Positions 17,896 through 31,609 of a stretch of 64,000 nt of DNA are shown in pieces (position 1 is the first letter of the stretch; each line of letters begins with the position of its first letter). The notes under the pieces were generated by a model. The model was not told the origin of the DNA. It did no database searches and saw only the letters and a program-made list of their open reading frames with translations. The DNA lies in assembly GCF_029854295.1 (NCBI RefSeq), contig NZ_CP122979.1:496001-560000 (forward strand). The letters are read 5' to 3'. This DNA comes from Mesomycoplasma lagogenitalium. Its GTDB lineage: Bacteria; Bacillota_I; Bacilli_A; Mycoplasmatales; Metamycoplasmataceae. The position numbers and the translations under genes were made by a program.

Positions 17896-17925
17896 AAATT
17901 CCTCTTTAATATGAGGAATTTTTCT
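17896..17925 (+). terminator. Terminator of the 71 aa gene
   Basis: AAATTCCTC (17896-17904) pairs with GAGGAATTT (17913-17921), followed by T residues. Confidence 0.85.
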
Positions 17926-17964
17926 TTTTATTTTAAATATCTTTTATATCTTATAAATTTTATG

Positions 17965-18534
17965 TTACTTTTTATTTTTATATTTTTTAATATCATCTTC
18001 GTGGAAAGATTTTAACATTTTAACATCTTCTTTAATTTCCTTAATATCTTGGCTGTGTTCTTGTAAAATTTTACTGTGTTCAGCCTGGATTTCCTTAATT
18101 TCTTTAATATCTTGGCTGTGTTCAGCTTGAACTTTCTTAATTTCTTTGATGTCTTTGCTATGTTCTTGTAAAATTTTATTGTGTTCTGCTAAAATATCTT
18201 TTATTTTATTAATATCTTGTGCTTGTTTTTCTTGAATTGCTTCAACTCTATCAAGCCTATTATTGATTTTTTTAATATCAGCAGAATTTTCATTAGTTTG
18301 TTTTTGCACATCTAAAAGTACATTTTGCATATTAAGAACTAAATTATATAAGGATTTAAGTGTGATTTTTTTCTCACTAGTTTCTTGTGTTTTTAATTGA
18401 TTTGCATATGCCATAACTATACAACTTTCTCCTTCCTTTTCTTCTATACTTCACTCAACGTTTTCATATTTATCTAAAGTTTTTAATGCCTCTTTTTCAG
18501 AGACTTTAATTTTTTTACCTGTCTTTTTTATCAT
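17965..18534 (-). CDS. Coiled-coil repeat protein
   Basis: A 189 aa protein, soluble and highly charged. The N-terminal ~40 residues (MIKKTGKKIKVSEKEALKTL then NVEWSIEEKE) form a small separate part. From about residue 55 to 180 it is a continuous predicted coiled coil built from near-identical units such as EHSQDIKEIKEIQAEHSKIL. It recalls the DUF16-type coiled-coil families of M. pneumoniae in style, but I do not claim homology. The start at 18534 needs TGA as Trp32; a start at Met41 (18414) is possible but leaves no well-spaced ribosome-binding site. The DNA repeats invite length variation. Confidence 0.8.
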
Positions 18535-18540
18535 ACCATA

Positions 18541-18569
18541 ATCATAATCAAAAAAAATTAAATTACCAA
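18541..18569 (-). promoter_or_regulatory. Promoter implying a leaderless mRNA
   Basis: On the minus strand TTGGTA (18564-18569), 17 bases, then TATGAT (18541-18546). The ATG at 18534 begins 6 bases after the -10, at or next to the expected transcription start, so the mRNA would have no leader. An AAACAAA/TTTGTTT inverted repeat lies upstream (18588-18609). Nothing else is seen between 18535 and 18680. Confidence 0.5.
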
Positions 18570-18680
18570 GAAATTTAAACAAAATTTAAACAAATACTGT
18601 TGTTTGTTTAATTGCATATATCTATATATAGAAAAAATAATGGACTTATCATTTAAATTAATTAAATAAATTATTATTAA

Positions 18681-18704
18681 AAAAATCAGGTTGTCCTGAT
18701 TTTT
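18681..18704 (-). terminator. Terminator of giant operon 1
   Basis: AAAAATCAGG (18681-18690) pairs with CCTGATTTTT (18695-18704) around a four-base loop. It lies just after the stop of the giant gene at 18709 and would work in both directions. Confidence 0.9.
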
Positions 18705-18708
18705 ATAA

Positions 18709-21700
18709 TTATTTTATTAATCTAATTGTTTTTTGAACATCAGCATAGTGATCATAATGTATTAACACAGTGAATACATGACCATCTGTTACATTCGATT
18801 GTAATGAATTGCTTTTAGGTTCTTGTGTTCAAATTCCGATTATTCTTAAATTTTTATTTATTGGGGCATGTTCATCTTTAGGAACTGCTTGAGAATTAAC
18901 ATTAAAGGTAATTGTATATTTTCCATTTTCTTCTCTTGGATATAATGAAACCGGATCACCATTAGTATCTCCGATAAAGTATAATGTTCCTTCATCATCT
19001 TGTAAAACAGCATATCCATTATGAGTTGACATTACAGAAGATGCTACGATACTATCTGGAATATAGTATGTAAATTTTAGTTCATTTGTATTGGTATCAA
19101 ATGATGCTGAATCTAATGAAATATAGTTACGATAAGTAGTATTTTTTATTGTAGAAGTTTCTGATTCATTTCAAGATGCATCCCGTTTTATCACTTTTAA
19201 AAGTGTAAACCCGTTTTGAGTTTCAGAAGCACTAGCGGTTAATGTGTATGCTTCTCTTAAAGTTGTACGATCATTTTCTACTTTCTGAGGATAATTATAA
19301 GTAATTAGTGAATGATTTAACAATGTAGTTCCTTCGGTTGTATCGGTAATATTTTGATTTTGCGAATCGACTCTTCAGTTTAAAATGGCAACTAAATTAT
19401 TTATATTAGTTAAATCATCTTGTTTTAATTTGAAATTATAACCGATATATTTACCCATATCTAAACTACTATTTAAATCTTTACCCATTTCATAGAAAAT
19501 AGTTAGATAAGCATAATCATCATCACCCGCTTGCTCAACTTGCATTCATTTTCAGTCCAGTGCATAACCAACACTAAATGTGTCGGTTGATGCTAAATCA
19601 TATCTTACTGGTTGTTTTAATTTAAAATTACTTGTAGCTTTAGTTGAAGTAGGAGTAATAAATTCCCCATTATTAATTGTTGTTCCATCTTGATTTTGAG
19701 TTCATTGATTAATTTGTGCTCCAAATGCTTGGGTCGCTTCTCAAGTTGGACTAAATGGATAAGGGAGAATTCTAGCGCTATTTGGTGTTCAATACATATT
19801 CTTTACAATTCCCTGTTTGTCTCCTGAACTATTTTTCAAGATTTTTTTCGGATCATAAATTTTTAATGTAATTCCTTGCTTATCATTTCCGTCAAATCTA
19901 GTAGAAATACTTTCGACAAAAATTTCCGGCTTAATTTCAGCAACTAGTTTTCCGCCTCTATTTGTTTGACTAATAGTTGGAACAGTTACTTTAGTTTGAT
20001 TATTTGCCATAATACTTTCTTTATAAGTTAAGTTATTAATGGTAAATTCAATTGGTCTTGAAATAAATTCTCTTACATCGTCAGATTTTAGTTCTACAAC
20101 TAAAACATTATCACTATTTTTACGTGAAATGTTAATATTTTGTGAATCAATTTGTTTTTCTGTGTCACTATTTTTAAATTTCTTTAAAGTAGCGGAAACA
20201 GTTCATGAACTGATTTCATCTCATTTTAAAGCATTTTTCGGATCATCAAAATTAAAGTAGAATTTAGTTTTATACGGATAAATTGCTTCACTTTGACTAT
20301 CATATTCAGTTTTATCAACGATAATAGAAGTAACTGTTGGTTGTTTGATTTTAGTTTCAAATATTGCATTATTTGCATTATTAACTCTAAATTGAATTTT
20401 AATATTATCAGCTGATAAATCATTAACTGATTTAACTCTATATTTAGTTCCGTGTTCTAATTGGTCACTTATTTCAGTTAGGAAAAATTCAATTAAACCA
20501 TTTTCTTGTACAGTAGTATTAATTGGCGAAGTTATAGTAGCGACTACTTGATCTTGACTATTTAATTTTTCATATGTTAATGAAACGTTTTTAGTTTTAG
20601 AAAAAACAATGTCATCACTAGTAACTTGAAATGCAACTTTTGTAGATGTTGTAGTAACATCGTTATTAAAGTTTTGTACTGTAAAATTAACATTTGCAAA
20701 AGTCGCTTTAGTTTTAAATTCTTTTGTAATTTCTAATTCATTTCCAGCATCAAATAATTGATTAAATGCAACTTGTTTTTGCACGTTATTTTCTTCATAT
20801 GTAAGTTCAGTAATTACATATGAAGTGAATTTTTTTAATCCTCCAAAGGCAAATGTTGGTTGTTCTTCAACATCAACGCTAGCAACTTGTTGCGCAATAA
20901 TTTCTTGAGCTGCTGGATTATCTTTTTCACGAATTTTTAATGAAAATCTTCCATTATTTGAAAATGAATTATTTTCATCTGAAATTGTTAAAGTAACATT
21001 AGCATTATTATCATCAATAACTTCAACAGAAGTTGAAATTATTTCAGCTTCTGTTGTAAATGAATTAGTTTTAACTGTACTAATTGATTGCGGTATAACT
21101 ATATTAGCTGAAGAAGGAGCAATTGTTCCACCAATAATTTCATATTTAGCTCCTGCCACTAAATTAGTAAAATCAACAGTTAATTGTTTTTTATTATTAA
21201 TTGCAATTGGTGCGGTATTAAATATTTCATTGGTTTTAACTCTTTTATATAAAATAATTGCTTGTTGATTATCTACAACAAATTCATCTTTTAAAGTTAT
21301 TAAAGCTCTTGCACTATTTCTTTGAACATTAGAAAATTGAACATTTTCAATTTCTGTCGAAGTAACTATTGATCTAAATTTTCTATATTCATTAATTGAG
21401 TTTTCTAATTTTTCTTCATATGCTACAGGAGTAAAATCTACAAGATCATAACGATCCATATAACCTAATGTATAGTCTCTACCTTTAATTAAATTATTAA
21501 AATTAAATGTAACAGTATTATCTGAATTTAAGTATCCAGTCGCATATACAGTGTGTTTTGAGCCATTTAAAGTTTGATATGATGCATCGATGGTTAATTG
21601 TGAATTAACAGGAATATTATTATCAACGGCATTATTTTTTAATGTTAAAGTAACTGTTGCTTGTGATTCGGCATTTGAAAAACTAGTAATTTCACTAATT

Positions 21701-24700
21701 GCTGGTAATGTAGATATTTTATTATTACTTGAAGCGTTAATTGTGCCTTCAATTGTTTTTTGACCTTTTCTATAAATAACTCTAGTTATTCTATATGTTG
21801 TACCACCTAATAAATTATCTATACTAAAAGATGCTTCTTGATTATTAATATCTATTGGAGAAGCAATTCTTTTTGGATCGACATTTCCATCAGCTACATA
21901 TTCAATTTGAACACTTCAGCCATTATTAACATTTACTTCTAAAGGATTTTCATTTGAAATTTTAAAAAGACCAGAATTAGATGCATTTAAATCAGTTCCA
22001 TTAATTGTTACATCTAATGTTTCTAAAGGTGTTCTAAATTGTTTTGTGTCAGTAGTAATTGAACTATCAAATTCAACAGTTTGATTATTAATTTCAACTC
22101 TGGTAATTTCATATAATTCATCTTTAATTAAATTATTAAGAGTTACAGAAATTTGTCCTTCGTTATTTTGAATATTTGAAGAAGAATCGCCGTAAGTAAA
22201 ATCAACCGATTGCTCTGGTCCATTATTAACTTTTCTATAATAAACTTTTGCCGGACTTTGAGCTCTAAAATAACGATTACTATTAGCAATTTTCATTGTA
22301 ATTTTCGCATTAGTTTCATTAATAATTTCTTTACTAATTGTGCCAATGCTTGCTTTTGTTTTAAATTCTAAATTCAAATGATCAGCAAAAGAAACTAATA
22401 ATTCATTTAAAGTTCCATTATCTTTATCTGTTTGAGTAACTAAAGAACTAATTGTATAAGTATCTCCTGGATTTAAATTAGTTAAATTAAATGTTATTTG
22501 AGTTTGTCCATTAGAATCTACTACTGATTGTACATTTGATCATGAACTAATTCCTGTTTGTTTTGAATTATAACTTAAATACAATTGTTTTGCACCGACA
22601 TTAGGAGTTACTCTATTTGTTCCTTTTAAAAATCCATCAGCATTATCAAATGTTAATGTTAAAGTTGCTTGACTAATTGAAGTTGGTTGTTCATTTCCAG
22701 TTATAGCAGTTACTGTAGCAGTTGTTCCTGTAGTTGCAAAATTTTTCTGATTAGAATCAAATTGATTATCAAATGGTATTTCAACTGAATTAATTAAAAT
22801 TCTTTTAACAATATAACTATCTAATTTATTTAATGATTTTAAAACAACTTGTGCATCTGAATATCCTGATTCAACACTTGTTTCTAATGTTACTTCATTA
22901 TTTGTATATTCAGTGTCTGGTTCAGCTTTTGTGGCATAAACAACAGCAATTCTTGAACCAACATACATTTGCGAATTATCAATAACTCTTACTAAAAGAT
23001 TTGCACTTGTATCACTTGTATTTGATGTAATTGATTTAACTGTTGTTGAAGTAGCGAACATACGATCGGCAACTGTTGATAAGTTATTGGCAAAAGTGAA
23101 TAAAACATTATGTGGATTATTAGCATTATGAACATTAGTGATAAAATCATCATTTTCGAAGTTAACCGAAAGAATTTCATAATTTCCTTGCTCAAAATTA
23201 TCAGTTCCGATAGTAAAACTAAAACTTGCTTCTAATTTATTATTATTTCCTTGAGTAATAGTAGCATTTTTCGATAAAATTGTACTATTACCTCTTTGGC
23301 GATAATTTAAAGTTATTTTATTATAAGTTGTTAAATAATTTTTGTCAACATCAGCAAACACTAATTTAAATGATGCTGAATTTGAAGTAGAAGTTTTTTC
23401 AGTTATTTCACTAATTTGAGCTGTAACAGGAATTGCTTTAAATGTTTTATGATTATCAATTATAGTTGATTCAAATGGTAAAGTTGTTTCTTGTTGATTG
23501 TCAACTAAAATAACTTCTTGAATTTTATAATCTGCAAATTTTTCTAAATTATTTAAAGTAATTGTTGCTAAATTAGCATCAATATTAACAGCATCAGATG
23601 TTAAAACTGTTTGTTGCTGATCTGCTTTATAATATTTAATTTTTAATTGTTTATTATTGGTAATGGAAGAAAAATCTTTTAAATTAATAGAAACATTTCA
23701 CTGCTGTTCATTTTGTGAATTTGTTGGAGCACTATCTCTAATAGTTTTAACACTTGGAATATTATTATATTCTTTTTTATCGCTATTAATTGATGGATCA
23801 AATTTAACATTAATTGCTATATCACTATGAACATCATTAGATGCATTTAGTGATAAAATTCTTGTATTGGTTCCGTAATTAATATTATCTGTATCTTTAT
23901 TTAAAGTAAAAGTATAAATTACATTATTTGCATCACTAGTTGAACTAACAGCATTTGTAGTTCTAGCATCTGCTAAATCAGAATTTTTATATGTTAATGC
24001 CATTTTTCAATTATTAGTATTTAAATAACCGTCATTATTTTTATTTAATTTTACTATAACATTGAAACTATCTTGATTAATTTTATTAAATTCAATGTCA
24101 GTAATTAAAGCTGTTCTTGGAATTACAACAAATGATTTATGACTATCATTAATAGTATCGGCAAAAGTTAATTCTTGATATTGATCGTCATTAGCATTTG
24201 CATCTTTGTATTTTAATTTAGTAATTTTATACTCTGCTTGTTTAACTAAATTAGTTAAATCAAATGTTGCAACCGATGAATCGATTATTGCTTCTTTAGT
24301 TAATAATTGATCTGGTTGTGCATTATTGTAATAAGTAATTTGAACAGTTTTTTTATCTAAAGTACGACTATCGCTTGTTCCAGATAATGGATCTTTTAAA
24401 ATGAAAATAACACGATAATCTGTTTCATTAATGCTAGAAACTACTAGTGAAGCAATATTTGGAGTTGTTGCAACACTTTTGTCAAAATCAGTAAGTGAAT
24501 CGGATTGAATAATTTTTGGAACATCATTAATAGCAATTGAATGAACATTATAAACTGTTCCTGGCTCTAAATTAGTGAAATTTAAAACTGCAGTTGGTTT
24601 ATTGTTTGTTAAATTAATAGTAGCCGTTGTTGAAGATGTTGTATTTGCATCCCCTTGTTTTCTTAATTCAACAGTCATTGTTGAATTAACAGCATAACTA

Positions 24701-27700
24701 TCATTTTCATTTAATTCAACAGTTAACACAGCACTATTTTCTGTTGTAGTTGATCTAATTGCTTCTACTGTTGCGCTTGTAGATTTTAAAGTAAATTCTT
24801 TAAGGTTTTTACCGTTTTCTGTTCCTGCTGTTGGAAGTTCTTCTAGGGTACTAAAAGTAGTTTGATTTGTATCACTGCTAATTTCAAATTTTTCAATTGT
24901 ATAAGTTCCTGATTTAACCAAATTTGTTAAATTGAAAATAGCAATACCATTAATTATTTCTACTGGCTGAGAACTAATAGAAACTGAAGCATTTGCATTA
25001 TTATGATATGAAATTTTTCCATAAAAACCATTTTTAACTTTTGCTACATCAGCGATAGAAACAATTACACGGTATGAAGTTTCTGATGTTTGAATGGATT
25101 GGTATTTATTAACCACTGATGATGTTACAAATGTTCTTTGTGCTAAATCAACTTTTACTTCATCTTTTAAATGCAAATCGATTGGATCGCTAAATTCAAA
25201 TCCAACAATTTCATATCTTTCTCCCGGATTTAAATTAGTTAAATTAAATGAAGCACTTTTGTTATTAATTGCTACAGCCGGATCATTAGATTTTAAAATG
25301 CTTTGATCAGTTTGTCCGCGGTATAATAATTTAATTGATTTATTATTAACATAACTATCTTTATCAATAAAAGTAATTGCTACTGTAGCTGAAGTTTTAT
25401 CAATTGCTGAATAAGCAATTTGCCCAATAGAAGCAGTTTTAGCTAGTACAGTAAAGACTTTATTTTGATTAATTTCAGTTAGTTTTTCACTACCAAAATC
25501 AATATTTTCGCTTGTATCAACTGTCTTAATTTCAACAATTTCTAGTTGTTCAGTTTTTGGTAAATCAACTAAATCAAAAATGTATAATCCTGATGCCGAA
25601 GTAGCTCTTGCTTTATAAGTGATTGCAGCACCATTGTTAGCATCAGCAACTTTTCTTGCACTTATTTCAAGTTCTTTATTAGCGAGCGATAAAGAAGCAT
25701 CATTTAATCTTACATAAACTTTTGCTTTTTCTTCTTCAGCAGTACTTACTGTAATTGAATTAACTGTTGCTTTAGTTGAAAATTCTTTATTTTCATCATT
25801 TATACTATTTAAATCAATAGCAATTTTTCTTAAAATTGGTGTTCCATCAATTGCATTAACATTTTTTTGCGAATTAAAACTAACAATATAATAAACTGAT
25901 CCTTCTTTTAAATTAGAAAAATCAAATGTATAAATTCCAGTATTAGGATCTAAAGTTCCATTTACGGGAGTCTCATTAACTTTTTGTCCTTTTAAACGAT
26001 AAGTAACCGAAACAGGAAACTGATTTTCTTTTAAAAATTCATCTTCAAATTGGACTTGAACTTTTGCGCTATTTTTAGTACGAGAATTAACAACTTCGCT
26101 AATTGAAACTACTTTAGCACTTTGAGCATTAACTATGAATTTTTTATCATTTTCAGTTATTGAATTATTAATGTTAGTAATTGTAGTTTCGCTCGCTTGA
26201 TCAACGAGTTTAACTTCTTCAATTACATATGTTTTTAGTTTCTTTAAATTAGCTAAATCAAAAATCGCTTTACCGTTAATAATATCAACTGCACTAGAAG
26301 TAATAGAATCATTTGTTCCCTCTTGCTTATAAACAATTTTTAGTTGTTTATTTGCATATTCTAACGAAGCATCAGCAAGTGAAACAATTACTCTCGCTTC
26401 TTTTTCGATAAAAGTTTGAGCATCAAATGATCTAACTCCATTTAATGTTCTAAATACTTTGTGACTTTCGTTAATTTTTTCTGCATCATAAATAATTTTT
26501 GGTTGCGGTTTATTAACAGGATCAGTTGGTGATTTTTTAATAACTAAACTATGAATTATATAATTTGTTCCAATTTCTAAATTAGAAAAATTATATGTTG
26601 CTCTTCCGTCTTGATCAATTATTGCTTCAAAGGTATTTGAAGCTGTATTTGAACCAATTTTTCTATATCTTAAAACTAAAGTTTCATTTGCAAGATATTT
26701 CGAATTATCATCAAATGTTAATACTAATTGAGCACTATCTTGACTTTGAGCAGTTGAGTTAATACTTGCAATCGTTGCACTTGTAGCAGTAGTGAAAAAT
26801 TCTTTTTTCTCTGGTGTAATTAATGGTGAAACTTCAAGTAAATTATTATCTGGATTTAATGAAGTTTCATGTCCATTTACTTCAACTGAGGTAACTATAA
26901 AAGTTTTATTTGGTTGTAAATTTTTCAAATCAGCAATTGCAAAATTAGATGTAATAACTGTTGAAAAACTTTGTTCAACTGCATTTTGCACATCTTTTTC
27001 TTTATATTTGAAAGTTAAAGTTTTATTTTCAAAACTTTCATTTTTACTTGTAAATGAATTATTTAAAGCGAATCATAAAGTCGCTGAAGCATCTGATGAT
27101 TTATAACCCATATCAGCAATTGTAGGTTCAGTTGTAAATTTCCGTTTTGAACCATCTAAATTTAATGAAAAATCAATCTTGATATTATTTTCTGCACTAT
27201 TTTTAGTAGGATCAGGCTCTAGTTCAACTTTTAAAATTGAATAGCTAGTTCCTCCCATTAAGTTTTTAATATTAAAATTAGCAATAATTTCATCATTAGT
27301 TTGAGTTATTAATACTTCCTGTTCATTAACGGTAGGAGTAGTTATTTCTTCAACTGATCCAGAAGGACTAAAAATCATTTTAGCTTTTCTATTAACAATA
27401 AATTCTTGATTAGCAGCAAATTTTATTTTCAAATTTGCTGAACTTTCAGTTATTCTTTCAACAAGAATATCATCAATTATTACATTTGATAATGTTGGAA
27501 TGAATTTCTTTTGATTTTCATCAAATAAATTACTAAATTCAATTGGACTATATACTTTAGTATTATTTTCATTTATAACTATTCCAAATTCAGTAATTGT
27601 ATATTCAATTAATCCTGATAAATCATTTAATGAAAATCTACTAAAATTACCTATAATATCCGATTCACTAATATGAACTTTAGCATTAGGATCATTTAAT

Positions 27701-28989
27701 TCTGAAGTTTTAACATATTTAATATAAGAATTTCTATTATTTAAAATAATTCCATCGTCTTTTAATTTAACTGTAATAAGAGCGGATTTTTCAATTGTTG
27801 TATTAGAAGCAATTTGCGAAACTACAGGAGTTGCTGAAAATACTCATTTATTTTCATCGCTTCTTGGTAAAATAACATTTACATTATTTTCAGGATCTAA
27901 AATGTTAGTTGGAACAATTTTAGTAATTTCATATGTTGTTCCCTCTTTTAAATTTTCAAAATTTAATAAAATTTTATAAAAATCAACTTCTTTACCGTTA
28001 ACTGTTTTTTTAAATTTAACAATTGTTTGATTTTCTAAAATTGCCGGATTTTCATATGAAACTTTATTTCCCAATTCATCTTTAATAATTTGAGAATACA
28101 AAATATTGACATTTTTATTCTCAACGTCTAAATCGTAATTTTCTAAAATTAATTCTCCTTGATATGAACTTGTAGTTGAGCTTGTTTTAGAAAGTTCAAT
28201 TCCTGTTGTTGTAGGAATAGTTGTTCTAAATTCGTTAATAACTTTATTATTGAAATGAATTGGTTGATCATCAACGATAATTTCCTTAACTATATATTCT
28301 GTATCTCTTTCTAAATTAGTAAGTTCATAAGATAAATAAACTTCATTGTATTTAGCATTAGTTTCTACAACTGTTTTAACTTGTTTTACTATTTTTCCTT
28401 CAAGATTAATTACATTTGTAGGATCTGAAGTTTTAACAACGGTAATTTTAGCTAATTTATTAACTAAAATTTGCTCATCATCTTGGAAAATAAAATCTAA
28501 TTTAGCATTTCTTAATTTCAAATTATAATTGATAGCACTTAATTCAGGCTTAGTAATAATATAAGATGAATTTTTATCAATATTAAAAGTGAAATTAACC
28601 TTTTTTAAATCAACAATTTGAAAACTGTAAATTTTTCCTGGATTTAAATTTTTAACATCAATAGAAAAGGATTTATCTTGTATATTAAAATCAGCAACAC
28701 TTGTATCGACAATTCTATCAGTATTAGCTTCAACGACATTAATGTTTAATTTTGGATTTTCGCTAAAATGTTTTTTAACTTCATCAATATGTGGCTCTAA
28801 ATCTAATTTAAATTTAACTTTAGCATTATTTAACCCTATATTAGATGCATTAAAATCAACAACATTAATGATTTCATTTTTATTAAATTTTTGAAATAAA
28901 AGTGGAGTTAATCCTAATGCTATTCCTGTTGCCGACCCAAGTGCAGCCCCTAAAACTAATCCTTTTTTATTTTTTATTTTCTTTCCCAT
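18709..28989 (-). CDS. Giant surface protein, subfamily B (B1)
   Basis: A single open frame of 3426 codons plus stop, provided TGA is Trp; I checked the stretches around the internal TGA codons and saw no TAA or TAG. An anchor helix lies at residues ~10-33 (LVLGAALGSATGIALGLTPL), without a lipobox. About 27 divergent modules of ~100 residues follow, each with SATVxVxFxD, LxNKxVxLxY, FxLxNLxxGxxYxI and a final FxTxA. This is a fibronectin-III/Ig-like rhythm and may correspond to repeats annotated as DUF1410 in mollicutes (from memory). From ~2960 there is a C-terminal cap with LKIYDPKKIL, GYAVLQDDEGTLYFIGD and NLRIIGIWTQ. No cysteine was seen. GGAG precedes the ATG. It is the last gene of operon 1, 24 bases after the discoidin-like gene. 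Function unknown; a long extracellular fibre or adhesin is likely. Confidence 0.88.
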
Positions 28990-29013
28990 TTTTTCTCCTA
29001 TTACTATAAGAAA

Positions 29014-31575
29014 CTATTTCTCTTTTAACATTGGCATTAAACTAGAAATATGAACATATGAAGAAGGCTGGTTGCCTTTTGTAAATACCACTTTTATTGC
29101 AACAACATTATTTGCAATTTTTATTTTTTCTCTAGTGTGTGGTATTGCGTTAATCGATTCATTTTTAGTTTCTTTTAATTGTGTGTTAACTTGTTGTCAT
29201 TCACTATCTATTGATGTTTTATATTCGATTTTATAAAAATTACTTTTTTCTTTAAAATAACCACTATAATTCATAAAAATTAATTCTAATGCTCCAACAT
29301 AAATTGGTTGATTATCTTTTTTAGTTATTTCTAAAGTAATGTCCTTTGAATTATCGCTCTTTACATATCAGTAGTTTTGACCAATTGTCCCTCAACTACC
29401 AACTGGTGTAAAAATATTGTTTTTCCCATATGATTGACTATCAGCTTCATCTGCATTAATATTTCACATTTTAGAACGATTAGTATTTTGATAATCAGCA
29501 TCTTGTAACACTAATTTATTTAAATTATTAAATTCCACAACTAAATCAATATTTTTATCATTTTTAACAACTTGATAATTTAATTTTAATTTTCCTTCAT
29601 AGTCATTAGCTTCTTTGATGCTAATAAAATTAAAATTAACATTATCATTTTTATCAATATAAGAAAACAATTGATTTACATTAACTTCTGATGGTAATAA
29701 ATTAAAATTAATTAGTTTTTTAATTTCATTTTCATATTCTTTAGATTTTATTGCTTTAGCTATTTTTTCTAAATCAGTTTCAAATTGTCAAGTAACATTG
29801 TATTTAAATTCAACACTTATATTATTTTGAGCAATTGTACCTGTTATTTTTGCTTGTTTAATTCCAGTAGATTGATTTTCACTAATATCAGTTACATTAT
29901 TGATTTTATAAGTGAAACTACTGTTAGGATTTTCAAGTTGAAAATCATTAATTGAATATGTTGATAATTCTTTTTCTTTTGATTCTGGTTTAACAATTAC
30001 AACAACATTTTGAATTGCATTTTGCAATTCTTGGCTTAATTGTTGCTCAAATTGATATTGTTTTTCGGTTTTAAAGTTATTAAAGTTAGTGATTTGATAT
30101 TCTTTACTTTCTTTTCCTTTTGAAACTCTAACATTAATTGTAATATCTTCTTTACTTTCGTTTAAAGCAAAATTAAGTACTTCATATTTTAAATTCACTG
30201 CCTCAGGACTTACAAATTTAAATTGTTCTTTTTTGATTTGTTCAAATCTTAAATCATCTTGTTCTAATAATGGCACTAATTCAAGAGCATTATTAACTGC
30301 TCTTTTATCTTCTGATAATCTTAATATTGGCATAAAACTAGAAATATGAGTTACACTTGATGGTTTATGTTCATTTAAAAACACTACTCTCATTGCGACC
30401 ACTTCTGCTTTAATGTCAATTGTTTCTAATTTGTGAGCAATTAATCCTTTATTGACTGATTTAATATTTCTTTGTTCAACATTTGCTTCAATCCATTGAC
30501 CATTAATATCAGTTTTATATTCAACTTTATAAAAATCTTTAACTTTTCCATAATAATCTCCACGCGACATAAATAGTAATTCAAGTTGACCTACATAAAC
30601 TGGTTTATGATCTTTTTTAACCACTTGATAAATAATGTCTTGAGAGTGATCTTGCGAATAAACAAATCAAAAATCTCTTCCTTCAGTTCCTAAAATGTTT
30701 GTTGGTTCAAATGTCTTTTCCTTTCCATATGAACCTTTTCAATTTTGATCTTCAGGAGCACTTATTTCTCACATTTTAGAACGATTAGTATTTTGATAAT
30801 CAATATCTTGGGCAACTAATTTATCAAATCCATTAAATGTTAAATCAACACTTTCTACAACTTCTTCTTTTTGAACTTTATAGTTAATTACAATAGTTCC
30901 TTCATTGTCATTTGCTTGGAAAACATTATTAGCAATAAATGAAACACCAGTTTCTTGGTCGATATAAGTAAATTTACCATCATTTATATTAGCTTGGGAA
31001 GGTAAAATGCTTTTATCTAATAATTTATCAATTTCAGCTTGATAATCCATTTTTTTAGCTATTGCTTGTTTTACTAAATCAATTTTTTCTTCAGTTGATT
31101 TTTCATCTTCTTTTTGCTGATTATTTAATTCATTTGTTTTTTCATTATTGCTAGCAGCATTAAGATTATCACTTTCTACTTGTCAATCTTTTTTACTTTT
31201 ATCAATATCATTATCGTTATTGGAATTATTTTCTGATAATTCTTTTTCTTGTTTTAGTTCGTTTGTTTTTTGTTCTTGTTTATTATTTACTATTTGTTCA
31301 TTTGTTTGATTATCACTACTAATTTCGTTTTTTGTTTCTTTATTTAAGTTGCTGTCATTATTAGTATTAGTAGTATTTGGTTTATCTTTTTTATTTTGAT
31401 CATCTTCTTTCGGAATCGAAGAAGTATTAATTTCAATTTTTTTAGCAGTTTCTGTATTTCCATTAATTGAAGTAACTTCTTTATTATTAGAAAAAACAAC
31501 GATAGTTGAACCTAATCCAACTGCTATTGCACCCACTAAAAGTGATGTAATAATTATTTTTCGTTTTTTAGTCAT
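29014..31575 (-). CDS. Membrane-anchored protein with two discoidin-like modules
   Basis: An 853 aa protein with a membrane anchor at residues ~7-28 (IITSLLVGAIAVGLGSTIVV). A Lys/Asn/Glu-rich unstructured linker follows to ~170. Then come two copies of a unit made of a ~90 aa alpha/beta part ending DYQNTNRSKMW and a ~150 aa galactose-binding-like (F5/8 type C, discoidin) beta domain. Matching lines are PVYVGQLELLFM / PIYVGALELIFM and SSVTHISSFMPIL / SSYVHISSLMPML. The units are separated by a ~200 aa beta-rich spacer. Discoidin domains usually bind glycans or other surface ligands, so this is a candidate binding protein. It sits between A1 and B1 with good ribosome-binding sites on both sides; operon 2 lacks it. 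Confidence 0.85.
29464..29497 (-). repeat. 34 bp direct repeat, copy 1 (copy 2 at 30769-30802)
   Basis: Thirty-four identical bases encode the DYQNTNRSKMW motif at the start of each discoidin-like module. Identity at DNA level in otherwise diverged modules suggests recent gene conversion or strong constraint. Confidence 0.9.
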
Positions 31576-31609
31576 ATAAATTCTCCTATTTATTTATAAA
31601 TTTATAAAA

